Positions 1 to 8,312 are shown, counted from the first letter of the stretch. The stretch is 64,000 bases of DNA from Salipaludibacillus agaradhaerens (GCF_002019735.1 NZ_KV917378.1:3188869-3252868), one strand, 5' to 3'. Notes: a model not told the origin generated them from the sequence alone. Numbers and translations: made by a program.

Positions 1-1
1 G

Positions 2-493
2 TCCTTAATTGATATCTTTAAACTCTCACCTTTCACTTATACAAACGGTGCTATTGGAGGGACAGAGATAGAATTCAACAAGCAACGGTATCTCGATTTA
101 GCAAACTTGCTAGAAAGTGAGATTGTTCCTCAACTGAAGAAAGCCTTAGGGCTTCATGAAAGTATGGAAGAGGATATAAGTGGAGAAATACGCCGGATCA
201 TCGATAAAGCTGAAAGTGGTATTATGGAAATTGAATATGATAAGGATGTTATTGGAACAACAGCGTGCGGTGATCCTAGAGTTGATAAAATAAGTGAGTT
301 TAAAAGTAACTATTTAATCGATGGGAAATATAGATGTTATGATAATTCACGTTTAACTCAGTTGCTTGAAAAGAATCATGAATTACAACAAAGACTATCC
401 CAGTTTGCATCAAGGCTGCAAGAAACAGCACACCACTTGGAGATTATGGATATGATATCAGCAGTAAATATAAAAGGAAGTAAAAGCCAATGA
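2..493 (+). CDS. Unrecognised small protein, 5' end uncertain (partial)
   Basis: The reading frame is open to the left edge, so the true start may lie outside the window. Inside it, a strong ribosome-binding sequence GGAGGG (56-61) sits six bases before an in-frame ATA at 68, while the TTG at 107 has no such site. The encoded chain is hydrophilic, with no signal peptide or membrane segment, and its C-terminal third (about the last 50 residues) looks like an amphipathic, coiled-coil-forming helix. It overlaps the next gene by four bases (ATGA), so the two are translationally coupled and probably act together. I do not recognise the family. Small paired helical proteins like this occur next to LXG/type VII secretion toxins, but nothing here proves that. 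Confidence 0.55.
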   Translation, partial: SLIDIFKLSPFTYTNGAIGGTEIEFNKQRYLDLANLLESEIVPQLKKALGLHESMEEDISGEIRRIIDKAESGIMEIEYDKDVIGTTACGDPRVDKISEFKSNYLIDGKYRCYDNSRLTQLLEKNHELQQRLSQFASRLQETAHHLEIMDMISAVNIKGSKSQ

Positions 494-801
494 TACTATG
501 GATGAATAAAGATTATATGGAAAAAACGAACTTTAACGCTGAAGTTAATGGCTTTTTAAAGACCGCTAAAAACGAAATTGAGGCGTTAAGTGAGAGAGAA
601 AAAAATCAAGATGAAAGAAATCAAGAGATCGTCACACAAATGTATCTCCTTGAAGTTATGATTCAATCTATGTATTTAGAAATCGATACCTCTATGCGTG
701 GGAAATATCGAGATGAAGTCCTATTAGAAATGTTTTGGATTGTGATGGATATGTACCATTTAAATAAAGAATGGGAAAATTTCCGTAAGACATTTGCATA
801 A
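490..801 (+). CDS. Unrecognised small helical protein
   Basis: This encodes 103 residues. The ATG at 490 overlaps the upstream stop and is preceded by AGGAAG at suitable spacing, which favours it over the second ATG at 502. The protein is charged and predicted mainly helical (runs such as EIEALSEREKNQDERNQ), with an aromatic/Met-rich second half and no signal peptide. It is the last gene of a two-gene unit cut by the window edge. No conserved catalytic motif is visible and I do not recognise the family. By size and pairing it could be a helical accessory or immunity-type protein of an LXG/type VII locus, but this is inference only. Confidence 0.6.
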   Translation: MILWMNKDYMEKTNFNAEVNGFLKTAKNEIEALSEREKNQDERNQEIVTQMYLLEVMIQSMYLEIDTSMRGKYRDEVLLEMFWIVMDMYHLNKEWENFRKTFA

Positions 802-868
802 TACATAAAGGATCCACCGAGATCGGGTAGGTTGTTAAATGTTAAGAAAGTAAACAGCCTTTTTCTCG

Positions 869-946
869 AATGAACCTTCAATCAAGACCTTCCCGTCCGT
901 CATCTCCCGCTTGAGCCGAAGTTTTACGGACGGTTAGCTGTTATAA
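869..946 (-). repeat. Type I dispersed repeat, internally deleted copy
   Basis: Read on the minus strand, this begins TTATAACAGCTAACCGTCCGT and ends GATTGAAGGTTCATT, matching both ends of the dispersed repeat found at 7998-8312 but lacking the middle. The remaining arms CCGTCCGT and ACGGACGG can pair over eight bases. Confidence 0.7.
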
Positions 947-956
947 TAAGTGACTG

Positions 957-1000
957 AAACGTAAGATGGCGACTCCTGGAGGATGAAGCGCAACCTGAAG
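957..1000 (+). repeat. Fragment of the GC-richer Bacillaceae repeat (type III)
   Basis: The stretch beginning GTAAGATGGCGACTCCTG matches the 5' part of the longer copy at 44487-44588. Only about 40 bases are kept. It adjoins the type I repeat fragment, which makes this gap a composite of repeat remnants. Confidence 0.55.
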
Positions 1001-1057
1001 TGAATGTCATACTCATTATTCGAATTTTATTATTTGATTTAAAACGCTAAAGTTCAC

Positions 1058-1104
1058 ATAAAAACGTTGAGACATTATCAATAAAAAACACTTATGTCCC
1101 AACG
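1058..1104 (-). terminator. Rho-independent terminator of lipL
   Basis: On the minus strand an 11-bp stem (CGTTGGGACAT with ATGTCTCAACG, one G-U) is followed by TTTTTATG. It lies 24 bases past the lipL stop. Confidence 0.8.
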
Positions 1105-1127
1105 GTCAGTCATAAGGTACTTCCCAT

Positions 1128-1967
1128 TTAAGAAAGATCAGGGAATGGTAATTTCTCGTTTCGTTTGACCATGCGTGCGATGTTATTTTCATAAACAGAC
1201 CAATCTTCTTCGTTCAACTGATAAGTTGTTAAACGATCGCTTAATTGTTGGAGCTGTAATAATAGCCGATGATTCAGCACCTCTGCTGTGTAATGATAAC
1301 CTGCTAATTCTTCAAGTGACGCCATTTTTTCTGGGGAAATGTGCGGATACTTAAATTTTGTCTCTGCTTTGTTTACTGCATATTTATAAAAATCGCGAAT
1401 AAGACTAGCGCGTTGTGAGCCGCTTCCATTCATCGCTAAATAAATTTGCACTGCTACCCCACCCCGTAATCGGCGTTGAGAAATGCCGGCAAATTTTTGA
1501 CCGTTAACGCTTAAGTCATAACGGCCAGGGCAATAAGATTCTTTAATTTCACCATCGACGATGTCCGTACCCAGCTCCTCGATAAGCCCACGGGTCAGTC
1601 CCACCATCATCTCGTAGCCTTGATCAATTGTCAGTCCTTTTTCCTCTTTGAAAATAAGAGACAAGTTGTAAATGCCAGGGTCCAGCACGACTGCTAAACC
1701 ACCTGAATTTCGTACAATCACATCATAGCCTTCATTTTGAAGATACCTAATACCATGTTCAATAAAAGGAAGACGGCTATCTTGAATACCGAGGACAACT
1801 GTTTTGTCGTGAACCCATGACCGGGCGAATGCCGTATCATGGAGATTGGCCGCTTTTTGACATAATGTATCATCCATTGCAAAAGAATGGATTGGATTCA
1901 TCGTTAAACCAGAGAAAGCTTGATCATAGAACAGCCAATGTTGCCGGTGAAGTAGTTGATTTGTCAT
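1128..1967 (-). CDS. lipL: Octanoyl-[GcvH]:protein N-octanoyltransferase LipL
   Basis: This 279-residue protein belongs to the lipoate/biotin ligase (LplA-BirA) fold family. In B. subtilis LipL moves octanoyl groups from GcvH to the E2 subunits of 2-oxo-acid dehydrogenases during lipoate synthesis, through a cysteine acyl-enzyme. Visible motifs are VRNSGGLAVV (residues 85-94), SYCPGRYD with the candidate catalytic Cys146, and GQKFAG with the conserved Lys158. Length equals the family's usual ~280. The gene is monocistronic, with its own terminator downstream. The ATG start has AGAGGAG upstream on the minus strand. LipM-type octanoyltransferases are similar, but the short form with Cys near 146-150 and this synteny fit LipL best. 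Confidence 0.85.
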   Translation of the reverse strand: MTNQLLHRQHWLFYDQAFSGLTMNPIHSFAMDDTLCQKAANLHDTAFARSWVHDKTVVLGIQDSRLPFIEHGIRYLQNEGYDVIVRNSGGLAVVLDPGIYNLSLIFKEEKGLTIDQGYEMMVGLTRGLIEELGTDIVDGEIKESYCPGRYDLSVNGQKFAGISQRRLRGGVAVQIYLAMNGSGSQRASLIRDFYKYAVNKAETKFKYPHISPEKMASLEELAGYHYTAEVLNHRLLLQLQQLSDRLTTYQLNEEDWSVYENNIARMVKRNEKLPFPDLS

Positions 1968-2145
1968 AGTTTGAACTCCTCTGTCATTCCTTGAAAGATA
2001 GCATTTTAAGAGCTATACCGAGAAAATTATATCATATTTCTTTTGAACAGATTAAACAAGGTTATTGCAATTTACTATCAAGAAGTTGTAAAATACATCA
2101 GTAACCATCATAGAGGAGATTGACTTAAAAAGGACGTGGTGTCAA

Positions 2146-2367
2146 ATGGCAAACGAATTTAAAATTTGTGATGATTGCCAGGCCACTAATATTAAAACAT
2201 TACTTCCGAAGTTAAAAAAATTAGATCCAGATGCGAACATAGATATCGGGTGTCAATCATACTGTGGACCGGGACGTAAAAAGGCTTTTGCATTCGTCAA
2301 TGACCGTCCGGTAACGGCGCCAGATGAGGATCAATTAATTGAGAAAGTAAAAAAGCGAATGAAATAA
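2146..2367 (+). CDS. DUF1450 family protein (YuzB-like)
   Basis: This encodes a 73-residue soluble protein with the DUF1450 pattern: CDDCQ near residue 8, and [18 protein letters not shown] at 36-53. Several cysteines are spaced as in thiol-redox or metal-binding proteins, but the function of the family is unknown. The start ATG follows AAAGGACGTGGTGTCAA, a modest ribosome-binding site. It stands alone between the divergent lipL and a clear terminator at 2460. The family is widespread in Bacillaceae, so this is a normal core gene. Confidence 0.8.
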   Translation: MANEFKICDDCQATNIKTLLPKLKKLDPDANIDIGCQSYCGPGRKKAFAFVNDRPVTAPDEDQLIEKVKKRMK

Positions 2368-2393
2368 TGTGTGGCCACGTTATGGATATATAC

Positions 2394-2444
2394 AACTAAG
2401 CTTCAATCAGTGGGGTTTTACTGTCCCTTAAGAGAGGGATAAAG
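2394..2444 (-). repeat. Type II dispersed repeat fragment
   Basis: On the minus strand the end CCCCACTGATTGAAGCTTAGTT and the inner TCTTAAGGGACAGTAAAACC match the element at 57697-57858. The central part of that element is missing here. Confidence 0.55.
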
Positions 2445-2459
2445 TTCAAAATGACGATT

Positions 2460-2500
2460 CTGCAGACGGGTGAGTGATCACGGCCGCCTGCAGTTTTTTT
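2460..2500 (+). terminator. Rho-independent terminator
   Basis: CTGCAGACGG pairs with CCGCCTGCAG (one A-C mismatch) around a short loop, followed by seven T. It closes the DUF1450 gene. Confidence 0.85.
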
Positions 2501-2542
2501 ACGATTAATTAAAGAATAAGTCCTTTTCTTGTTAAAAAATGG

Positions 2543-2592
2543 CGTCTAGTAGACGGAAGCGGGTGCCAATTTTACAGCTTGTCTAGTATAAT
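2543..2592 (+). promoter_or_regulatory. Promoter of the ywfO-ywgA pair with upstream palindrome
   Basis: TATAAT at 2587-2592 is a perfect -10; GTGCCA at 2563-2568 is a weak -35 at 18 bp. Just upstream, 2543-2555 (CGTCTAGTAGACG) is a perfect 6-1-6 palindrome that could be an operator. The regulator is unknown. Confidence 0.5.
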
Positions 2593-2651
2593 AAAATGAG
2601 ATTAACTAGAGCTGAACGTCACAGTTAGACATGGAAGGGGTCACCGACGAC

Positions 2652-3956
2652 ATGACTAGGCCAGATGGTAAACTCGAAGAAGAAAAAGTATTTAAAGATC
2701 CAGTTCATCGTTACATTCACGTAAGAGATGAACTTATTTGGGAACTCATTGGCACGAAAGAGTTTCAAAGACTAAGGCGTATCAGGCAACTGGGTACGAC
2801 GTATGTGACGTTTCATGGTGCTGAACATACGCGCTTTAATCATTCGCTCGGCGTGTATGAAATTATGCGGCGGATGGTCGATATTTTAGAGCGAAAAGGG
2901 GTATGGGATGCTGATGAACGTCTTGTCTGTTTAGCATCAGCTTTATTGCATGATGTGGGACACGGGCCCTTTTCTCATTCGTTCGAAAAAGTGTTTCATA
3001 TGGATCATGAGCAGTGGACGCGTCGCATTATTACGGGAGAAACGGAAATTAATGAGGTCCTTAAAAAGATGGGTGATGACTTCCCAAACAAAGTAGCAGA
3101 TGTTATTGCCAAAACATATGATAATAAGCTGTTAGTTAGTTTAATTTCAAGTCAAATTGATGCGGATCGAATGGATTATTTATTACGGGATGCGTTTTAC
3201 ACAGGCGTCAGTTACGGCCAGTTTGATATGGAACGAATATTACGGGTGATGCGCCCTGAAGAAGATCAAGCGGTCTTTAAACATAGTGGTATGCACGCCG
3301 TAGAGGATTATATTATGAGTCGTTATCAAATGTACTGGCAAGTGTACTTTCATCCCGTGACACGAAGTGCTGAAGTGATCCTCTGCAAAATATTAAATCG
3401 CGCTAAAGAATTACTTGAGGAAGGGTACGACTTTCAGATTACCCCCGTTCACTTCATGTCGATGTTTAGCGGTCAGGTAACGTTAAATGATTATTTGAAA
3501 TTAGATGAATCCATCATCCTCTACTATTTTCAAGCATGGGAAGATGAAAAAGACACAATTTTAAGCGACCTATGTCAGCGGTTTATGCACCGACGCTTAT
3601 TTAAATATGTGGAATGTAATCCAAGTAAGCAAATGCTTATTTGGCCGGAACTGCAAGAGCTCTTTAAAAAAATAGGGCTCAACCCAGACTATTACCTTGT
3701 CATCGATTCCTCCTCTGATTTACCGTACGATTTTTATCGGCCAGGAGAGAAAGATGAACGATTGCCGATTCATCTATTAATGCCAAATGGAGAATTGCGA
3801 GAATTGTCTAGAGAATCTGATGTGGTAGAAGCGATTTCTGGGAAAAAACGCACGGACCATAAGCTCTATTTTCCTAAAGATTTGTTAACCGACCACACGC
3901 CGTTTCGGGAAGAAAAACAACGGATTTTGTCATTACTTTTAAATCAGGAGGGATAG
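2652..3956 (+). CDS. ywfO: HD-domain phosphohydrolase YwfO
   Basis: This encodes a 434-residue HD superfamily protein. Metal-binding residues are seen as HTRFNHSLGVYE (N-terminal His), LLHDVGHGPFSH (the HD pair) and SQIDADRMDYLLRD (the final Asp), as in dNTP/nucleotide phosphohydrolases related to SAMHD1. B. subtilis YwfO belongs to this class; its exact substrate here cannot be told from sequence. The start at 2652 is chosen because AAGGGGT lies upstream; an in-frame ATG at 2631 has no ribosome-binding site and would add seven residues. The next gene starts two bases after the stop, so the pair forms an operon. Confidence 0.85.
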   Translation: MTRPDGKLEEEKVFKDPVHRYIHVRDELIWELIGTKEFQRLRRIRQLGTTYVTFHGAEHTRFNHSLGVYEIMRRMVDILERKGVWDADERLVCLASALLHDVGHGPFSHSFEKVFHMDHEQWTRRIITGETEINEVLKKMGDDFPNKVADVIAKTYDNKLLVSLISSQIDADRMDYLLRDAFYTGVSYGQFDMERILRVMRPEEDQAVFKHSGMHAVEDYIMSRYQMYWQVYFHPVTRSAEVILCKILNRAKELLEEGYDFQITPVHFMSMFSGQVTLNDYLKLDESIILYYFQAWEDEKDTILSDLCQRFMHRRLFKYVECNPSKQMLIWPELQELFKKIGLNPDYYLVIDSSSDLPYDFYRPGEKDERLPIHLLMPNGELRELSRESDVVEAISGKKRTDHKLYFPKDLLTDHTPFREEKQRILSLLLNQEG

Positions 3957-3958
3957 TT

Positions 3959-4498
3959 GTGTTGAATGAACATGCGAAGCTTTTAGCACTATTCCAACAA
4001 ACTGGGGAAATTGTTGGTCGGAAAAAGCTTCAGAAGATGATTTACATAGCTAAAAAGCTAGGCTTGCCGTTTTACGAGAAATATCAGTATCATATGTATG
4101 GTCCCTATTCTGAAGAGTTGACGCTGAGAGTCGAGGAGATGACCCAATTGGCCTTTATTTCCGAAGTGAAGGAACAAAAAGCCGGTTACCAACAATATCG
4201 TTATACGTTAGCGGAAGCAGGGGCTGAATTTTTGAGGGTGGCAGGCGGGGAGTTTCCTGATGTTTCTCATGTGCTGAAACATCTCAATGAACAAAGTGCT
4301 AAATTTCTTGAATTAGTATCTACTGTTCTTTTCTTTGAGGAGTTACCGAAAGAAGACGTGACGAAAAAAGTGTTTAAATTAAAAGCGAAGCAAAACTACA
4401 CAGAGGAAGATATTGCGGAAGCCTATCACTTAATTGAAGCCTTAAGAGGCGAAGTGACGGCCAGTGGGCTTATTAACGTGAGTAATGGTGGTCAATAA
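3959..4498 (+). CDS. ywgA: YwgA family protein
   Basis: This encodes 179 residues resembling B. subtilis YwgA, which also follows ywfO. The N-terminal region (KLQKMIYIAKKLGLPF, then HMYGPYSEEL) looks like a winged-helix or antitoxin-like fold (the YPSYxxL-type segment), followed by a helical tail. No enzymatic motif is visible and the function is unknown; a regulatory or adaptor role with the HD protein is plausible from the fixed pairing. The start is GTG at 3959 preceded by AGGAGGG; a TTG at 3962 is a possible alternative. Confidence 0.75.
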   Translation: MLNEHAKLLALFQQTGEIVGRKKLQKMIYIAKKLGLPFYEKYQYHMYGPYSEELTLRVEEMTQLAFISEVKEQKAGYQQYRYTLAEAGAEFLRVAGGEFPDVSHVLKHLNEQSAKFLELVSTVLFFEELPKEDVTKKVFKLKAKQNYTEEDIAEAYHLIEALRGEVTASGLINVSNGGQ

Positions 4499-4543
4499 AG
4501 AGAACGGTTTGTTCCTGTAGTTTAGACGACGTTTAAAAAAGGA

Positions 4544-4586
4544 CTGTGAGACAAGAGAAAGTCAGCTTGTCTTACAGCACTTTTTT
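4544..4586. terminator. Bidirectional terminator between ywgA and ywhB
   Basis: CTGTGAGACAAG pairs with CTTGTCTTACAG over 12 bp (one G-U). A T run follows on the plus strand and an A run precedes it, so it can stop transcription from both convergent genes. Confidence 0.85.
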
Positions 4587-4602
4587 CATGTTTATAGACT
4601 GT

Positions 4603-4791
4603 TTAAGCTTTATCACTAGCCCGTGTGCCGCCAACGCCAAAATGGGCTGGAGACATTTCTTCGATGACCACAGACACTCTTTCTGCTGACGCTTGTGTTG
4701 TTTCGGTGACGGCTTCTGTCACTTTTTCCACGAGGGCACGTTTTTGGTCATCTGTACGTCCTTCAAGCATTTTTATCGTTACAATTGGCAT
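4603..4791 (-). CDS. ywhB: 4-oxalocrotonate tautomerase family enzyme (YwhB)
   Basis: This 62-residue protein has the family hallmark: Pro directly after the start Met (MPIVTIKMLEGR), the general base of tautomerases, plus Arg12 and a C-terminal region typical of the hexamer-forming small subunit. B. subtilis YwhB has low-level 2-hydroxymuconate tautomerase activity; the physiological substrate is unknown. The ATG is preceded on the minus strand by AAAGGAGCAATCAGTT, a strong ribosome-binding site. It is convergent with ywgA and divergent from ywhD, as in B. subtilis. Confidence 0.85.
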   Translation of the reverse strand: MPIVTIKMLEGRTDDQKRALVEKVTEAVTETTQASAERVSVVIEEMSPAHFGVGGTRASDKA

Positions 4792-5000
4792 AACTGATTG
4801 CTCCTTTCATCACATGAGTGTGTCTATATTTAACCATTCATTTTCCTATCTTTCAATACCTCTGTCGGACAATGTGACTTCTTTAGGTGACGTATTGATA
4901 AGGGTCAAGCGAGAGGAGGGGTGCCAGTTGTGCATGACAAAAACGTTCTATGATAAACTAGAGGAAACGATGATGACTCGGTGAAGGTGAGGGATAATAC

Positions 5001-5537
5001 ATGAATGAAGCAGATAAAGAGAAAAATGAAAAAATTAAGAAAATGAGCAAAAGCTTTAACATTTTAAGCAATGATTCTACTGATGGTCACGGGGGATTTG
5101 GGGTTGGGACATTAAATTTAAACAACATCACCCCTGTGTTTGTTGATGTTAAAGCAGGTGAGGCATTTGTGGATATGGGTGCTTTACATGCCCGGAGTGT
5201 TGTGGAAAAAGGGATTAAATTTTTAAAAGATAAAGAGGAAGTGCCGAATGGCCGCCCATACTGGCTAGTGTGGGTAACGGTTGAACCAGTAAACGGCGGA
5301 CCAGCATATGTGGGTGTGACAGGCTGTGAAATGACGGTTGATAGAGACATTCGCAGAGGGTACAAAAGCTTGCCTGAACACGTTAACAATATGGATAAAT
5401 CGCTTAAACGAAAAATCATCGTTTCTCACATGGATGACACATCAAAGGCTATATTAAAAAGATTTTTGATGGACTTTGATGCAGGTATGTGGGAGCGGGC
5501 AGATGCTCAGTTAAAGGAAGATCTAAGCACAACATAA
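5001..5537 (+). CDS. ywhD: YwhD family protein
   Basis: This encodes 178 residues of the YwhD family, which has no assigned function. It is soluble, without signal peptide or membrane segment. Conserved-looking stretches are FNILSNDSTDGHGGFGVG near the N-terminus and GRPYWLVWVTVE in the middle. The ATG follows GAAGGTGAGGGATAATAC. The gene stands between ywhB and pbpG as in B. subtilis and ends before a bidirectional terminator. Lysine- and glutamate-rich N-terminal 15 residues are probably disordered. Confidence 0.8.
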   Translation: MNEADKEKNEKIKKMSKSFNILSNDSTDGHGGFGVGTLNLNNITPVFVDVKAGEAFVDMGALHARSVVEKGIKFLKDKEEVPNGRPYWLVWVTVEPVNGGPAYVGVTGCEMTVDRDIRRGYKSLPEHVNNMDKSLKRKIIVSHMDDTSKAILKRFLMDFDAGMWERADAQLKEDLSTT

Positions 5538-5650
5538 AGACAAAATTGAGGTAGGGAAAGTATGAATGATATGTGATTTTCTAAATTTTGTCTTGCTTGA
5601 TCTCCTTTCCTTTTGTAAACTATAGCCACATGCTCATAGAAATACTAAGA

Positions 5651-5701
5651 CAAAAAAACAGACGAAGGTGAATCTCTCTCGATTCTCTTCGTCTGTTTTT
5701 T
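5651..5701. terminator. Bidirectional terminator between ywhD and pbpG
   Basis: ACAGACGAAG pairs with CTTCGTCTGT over 10 bp, flanked by an A run before and a T run after, so it serves both convergent genes. Confidence 0.9.
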
Positions 5702-5713
5702 ATCATCATGGTA

Positions 5714-7822
5714 TTAGTCATTTAGTGTGACCCAGTCAAATAATTTATCTAGCCATTTTTCTTTTTTCTTATCTTCTCTTTGACGGAACTTTTCTCGTAA
5801 TTCGTCATTATTCCCATCGTTATCTTCGGTGTCATCAATATGCTCTATACAATATTCTGATGGTTCGGAGCCGCTTAAAAATAGCGTGGGTCGGCTGACT
5901 GGACAGTCTTCAGTAGCTAACAAGCCATTGAAAGGATTAATGTTTACTTCAACCACGTTATCAGGAATAGGGAAAGAGAGTTTTAAATCATTTTTTAACG
6001 CATTTTTCATGAAAAGTGCCCAGATTTGCTTTGAATGCTGGGCATCATCTCCTTCTAATGCTCTAGCATCGTCATAGCCAGTCCATACACCTGTCACTAG
6101 TTGAGGTGTAAACCCAATCATCCAGCTATCTGATTGGGTCGACCCGCTTTTTCCAGCGACAGGTCTGTCTTCAAGAATGTCTGCGATACTTCCTCCGGTA
6201 ACAGACGCATAGTCAGCTCCTAAATCAGGTTCAAACATCCCTTTCATCATATTCGTCATGATTGCTGTGTAAGCTGGGTCTAACGTCTGCTTGCGTTCTG
6301 TTTTTGCTTCGAAAAGGATATTCCCATCCCGGTCGACTATCTTCTCTACGAACCGAGGCGTGATGTGATAACCGCCATTTGCAAAAGGGCTGTAACTACT
6401 CGTCATTTCCATAATCCCTACGTCACTGGTGCCAAGCGCAAGTGAAGGAACAGGGGACATCTGACTAGTGATACCAAACTTGGCAGCCGTGTCCACTAAA
6501 TCTTCAAACCCTAATAAAAAGTGAGTTTTCATTGCGTAAATATTATCAGAGACAGCAAGAGCTTGGAGCATCGTAATATAATCATCTGCGTAACGGTGGT
6601 TAAAATTACCGGGATGATACTCTTCTCTACCTTCGTCATAAACAAACGTTGTTTCCTCACTTTTTAACATGGAGTTAGGTCTCAACCCATGTTCTAATGA
6701 GGCATAGTACAGAAAAGGTTTTAGCGTGGACCCAGGGTGGCGTTTAGCTTGCGTTGCGCGATTAAAAGTGCTTTCATTATAATTTTTGCCCCCTGCGAGA
6801 GCTCGGACATCACCCGTACGAGGATCAAGCGCTACGAGCGCGGTTTCTAGCTCTTCATCTAAAGAAAGCTCCTTAGCAATAAGACGTTCAGCTTCTTTTT
6901 GCATATCTGTTAACAACGTTGTGTAAATAGTTAATCCCCCACCATCTAAAACGGTCATATCAAAGTCGTGCTCTTCAACAAGCCACTGGCGAAGGGCATC
7001 TTGAAAATAGGGAGCGATACGTTTGCCTGTCATCGTGCTCTCTTCGGCAAGCTGAATGTCTTCTTCTTTAGAGATCTCGATTTCTTTTTCTGTTGCTACA
7101 CCCATCTCTCGCATGGCATTGAGTACGACATGTTGTCTGTTTGTTGCTTTATTTAAATCGACGAAAGGAGAGTAGAGGCTCGGTCCCTTGGGAATGCCTG
7201 CTAACATGGCTGCTTCGGCTGTCGTTAATGTTTCAGCATTTTTTTGAAAATATAAATTGGCAGCTGCTTCAATACCGTATGCGCCGTGTCCGTAATAAAT
7301 CGTATTGAGGTAGCCTTCTAAAATCTCTTCCTTCGTATAATGAAGCTCAAGCCTGAGAGCATAAAGAGCCTCATTAAACTTTCGAACCCACGTTTTATCA
7401 TGTGATAAAAAAAGGTTTCGAGCGTATTGCTGAGTAATGGTACTCGCACCTTGAGATTTGCTACCCGTTGTAAGATTAGTTAGAATGGCTCGTCCAATTC
7501 GAATAGGATCAAAGCCATAATGATCGTAAAAGCGTCTATCCTCAATGGCAAGTGTGGCATTGAGGATGTCCTCTCCCATATGGTCAAGTGGAATCCAATA
7601 ACGATGTTCACCTTGACTAAATTCCCCTATCGTTTGTCCGTCGGCTGAATAGACAATACTTGTTTCAGGAACAGTTAAAGAAGGTGCTTCCATGTTATAA
7701 ATATATAAAATAAAAGCACTCATTGTAAGAAAGGCAAAAAAGATAACTAATAAGCCTGACCAAAGTATTCTTTTCCACAACCGCCGGCGTCTTCGCTGGG
7801 CTGTTCTTGTTAAAACTTCCAT
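5714..7822 (-). CDS. pbpG: Class A penicillin-binding protein (PBP2d-type, PbpG)
   Basis: This 702-residue bifunctional murein synthase has a basic cytoplasmic N-terminus, one membrane anchor (about residues 20-43), a GT51 transglycosylase domain (EDRRFYDHYG with catalytic Glu94; QGASTITQQYARN near 124-136) and a transpeptidase domain (STLK with Ser365; SDN 425-427; KSG 558-560 in place of the commoner KTG). PBP2d of B. subtilis (pbpG, next to speE) acts in spore peptidoglycan synthesis under forespore sigma-F. Start: ATG at 7822 has AGAAGGAAC upstream; a TTG at 7843 lacks a site. On the minus strand upstream, GTATA-16-GGAAAACTGT is a poor sigma-F match. The acidic, then basic, C-terminal tail is likely disordered. 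Confidence 0.88.
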   Translation of the reverse strand: MEVLTRTAQRRRRRLWKRILWSGLLVIFFAFLTMSAFILYIYNMEAPSLTVPETSIVYSADGQTIGEFSQGEHRYWIPLDHMGEDILNATLAIEDRRFYDHYGFDPIRIGRAILTNLTTGSKSQGASTITQQYARNLFLSHDKTWVRKFNEALYALRLELHYTKEEILEGYLNTIYYGHGAYGIEAAANLYFQKNAETLTTAEAAMLAGIPKGPSLYSPFVDLNKATNRQHVVLNAMREMGVATEKEIEISKEEDIQLAEESTMTGKRIAPYFQDALRQWLVEEHDFDMTVLDGGGLTIYTTLLTDMQKEAERLIAKELSLDEELETALVALDPRTGDVRALAGGKNYNESTFNRATQAKRHPGSTLKPFLYYASLEHGLRPNSMLKSEETTFVYDEGREEYHPGNFNHRYADDYITMLQALAVSDNIYAMKTHFLLGFEDLVDTAAKFGITSQMSPVPSLALGTSDVGIMEMTSSYSPFANGGYHITPRFVEKIVDRDGNILFEAKTERKQTLDPAYTAIMTNMMKGMFEPDLGADYASVTGGSIADILEDRPVAGKSGSTQSDSWMIGFTPQLVTGVWTGYDDARALEGDDAQHSKQIWALFMKNALKNDLKLSFPIPDNVVEVNINPFNGLLATEDCPVSRPTLFLSGSEPSEYCIEHIDDTEDNDGNNDELREKFRQREDKKKEKWLDKLFDWVTLND

Positions 7823-7997
7823 TCTGTTCCTTCTTTCTGACAATGCTGGTCGTCGTCAGTTCTTTGTACCGTTATTACCACAGTTTTCCACACGATATTA
7901 GATGTTATACGTGTGAAAAAACAAAGAGAAAATGGTTTCTATTTTTGCGCAATTCGGCTATACTTTTCCTGTAGTTTTTTCAAAAGAGAAGAGCTAC

Positions 7998-8154
7998 TTT
8001 TATCACAGATAACCGTTCGTAAAGCTCCCAGATCAAAATAGAGTAAAGAGCAAAATCGATATAGGGTGGATGGAGCTAACGGTCGATAATGTCCTGATTA
8101 AACTCAACTACCAATCAGTGGGAGAAGGACGAATGCCCACTGATTGAAGGTTCG
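7998..8154 (+). repeat. Type I dispersed repeat, copy 1 of a tandem pair
   Basis: This full-length ~157-bp copy starts TTTATCACAGATAACCGT and ends CACTGATTGAAGGTTCGT. Its 3' part forms a perfect 11-bp hairpin, CAATCAGTGGG with CCCACTGATTG. A second copy follows directly, head to tail. Related copies lie at 869, 10269, 12949, 38403 and 57565. Confidence 0.85.
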
Positions 8155-8312
8155 TTATATCACAGATAACCGTCCGTAAACCTCCTGGCTCAAATATAGA
8201 GAGGAGAGCGACATTCATTTAGGAGGGGGCTAACGGCTGTTGAAGTCCTGATTCACTCAACTACAAATAGTGGGGAAGAACGAAAACGTCCACTGATTGA
8301 AGGTTCATTTAC
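8155..8312 (+). repeat. Type I dispersed repeat, copy 2 of a tandem pair
   Basis: This copy starts TTATATCACAGATAACCGTCC and ends CCACTGATTGAAGGTTCATT. It diverges from the adjacent copy at many positions, so the tandem is not recent. The 3' hairpin is kept with one mismatch and one wobble. The two copies fill most of the gap between pbpG and speE. Confidence 0.85.

Noticed and set aside
4625-4984. Open frame on the plus strand opposite ywhB.
   Set aside because: It lies mostly antisense to the tautomerase gene and lacks any recognisable domain or ribosome-binding site.
7998-8312. Tandem repeat considered as a CRISPR array.
   Set aside because: Two imperfect ~157-bp units with no unique spacers and no cas gene nearby.
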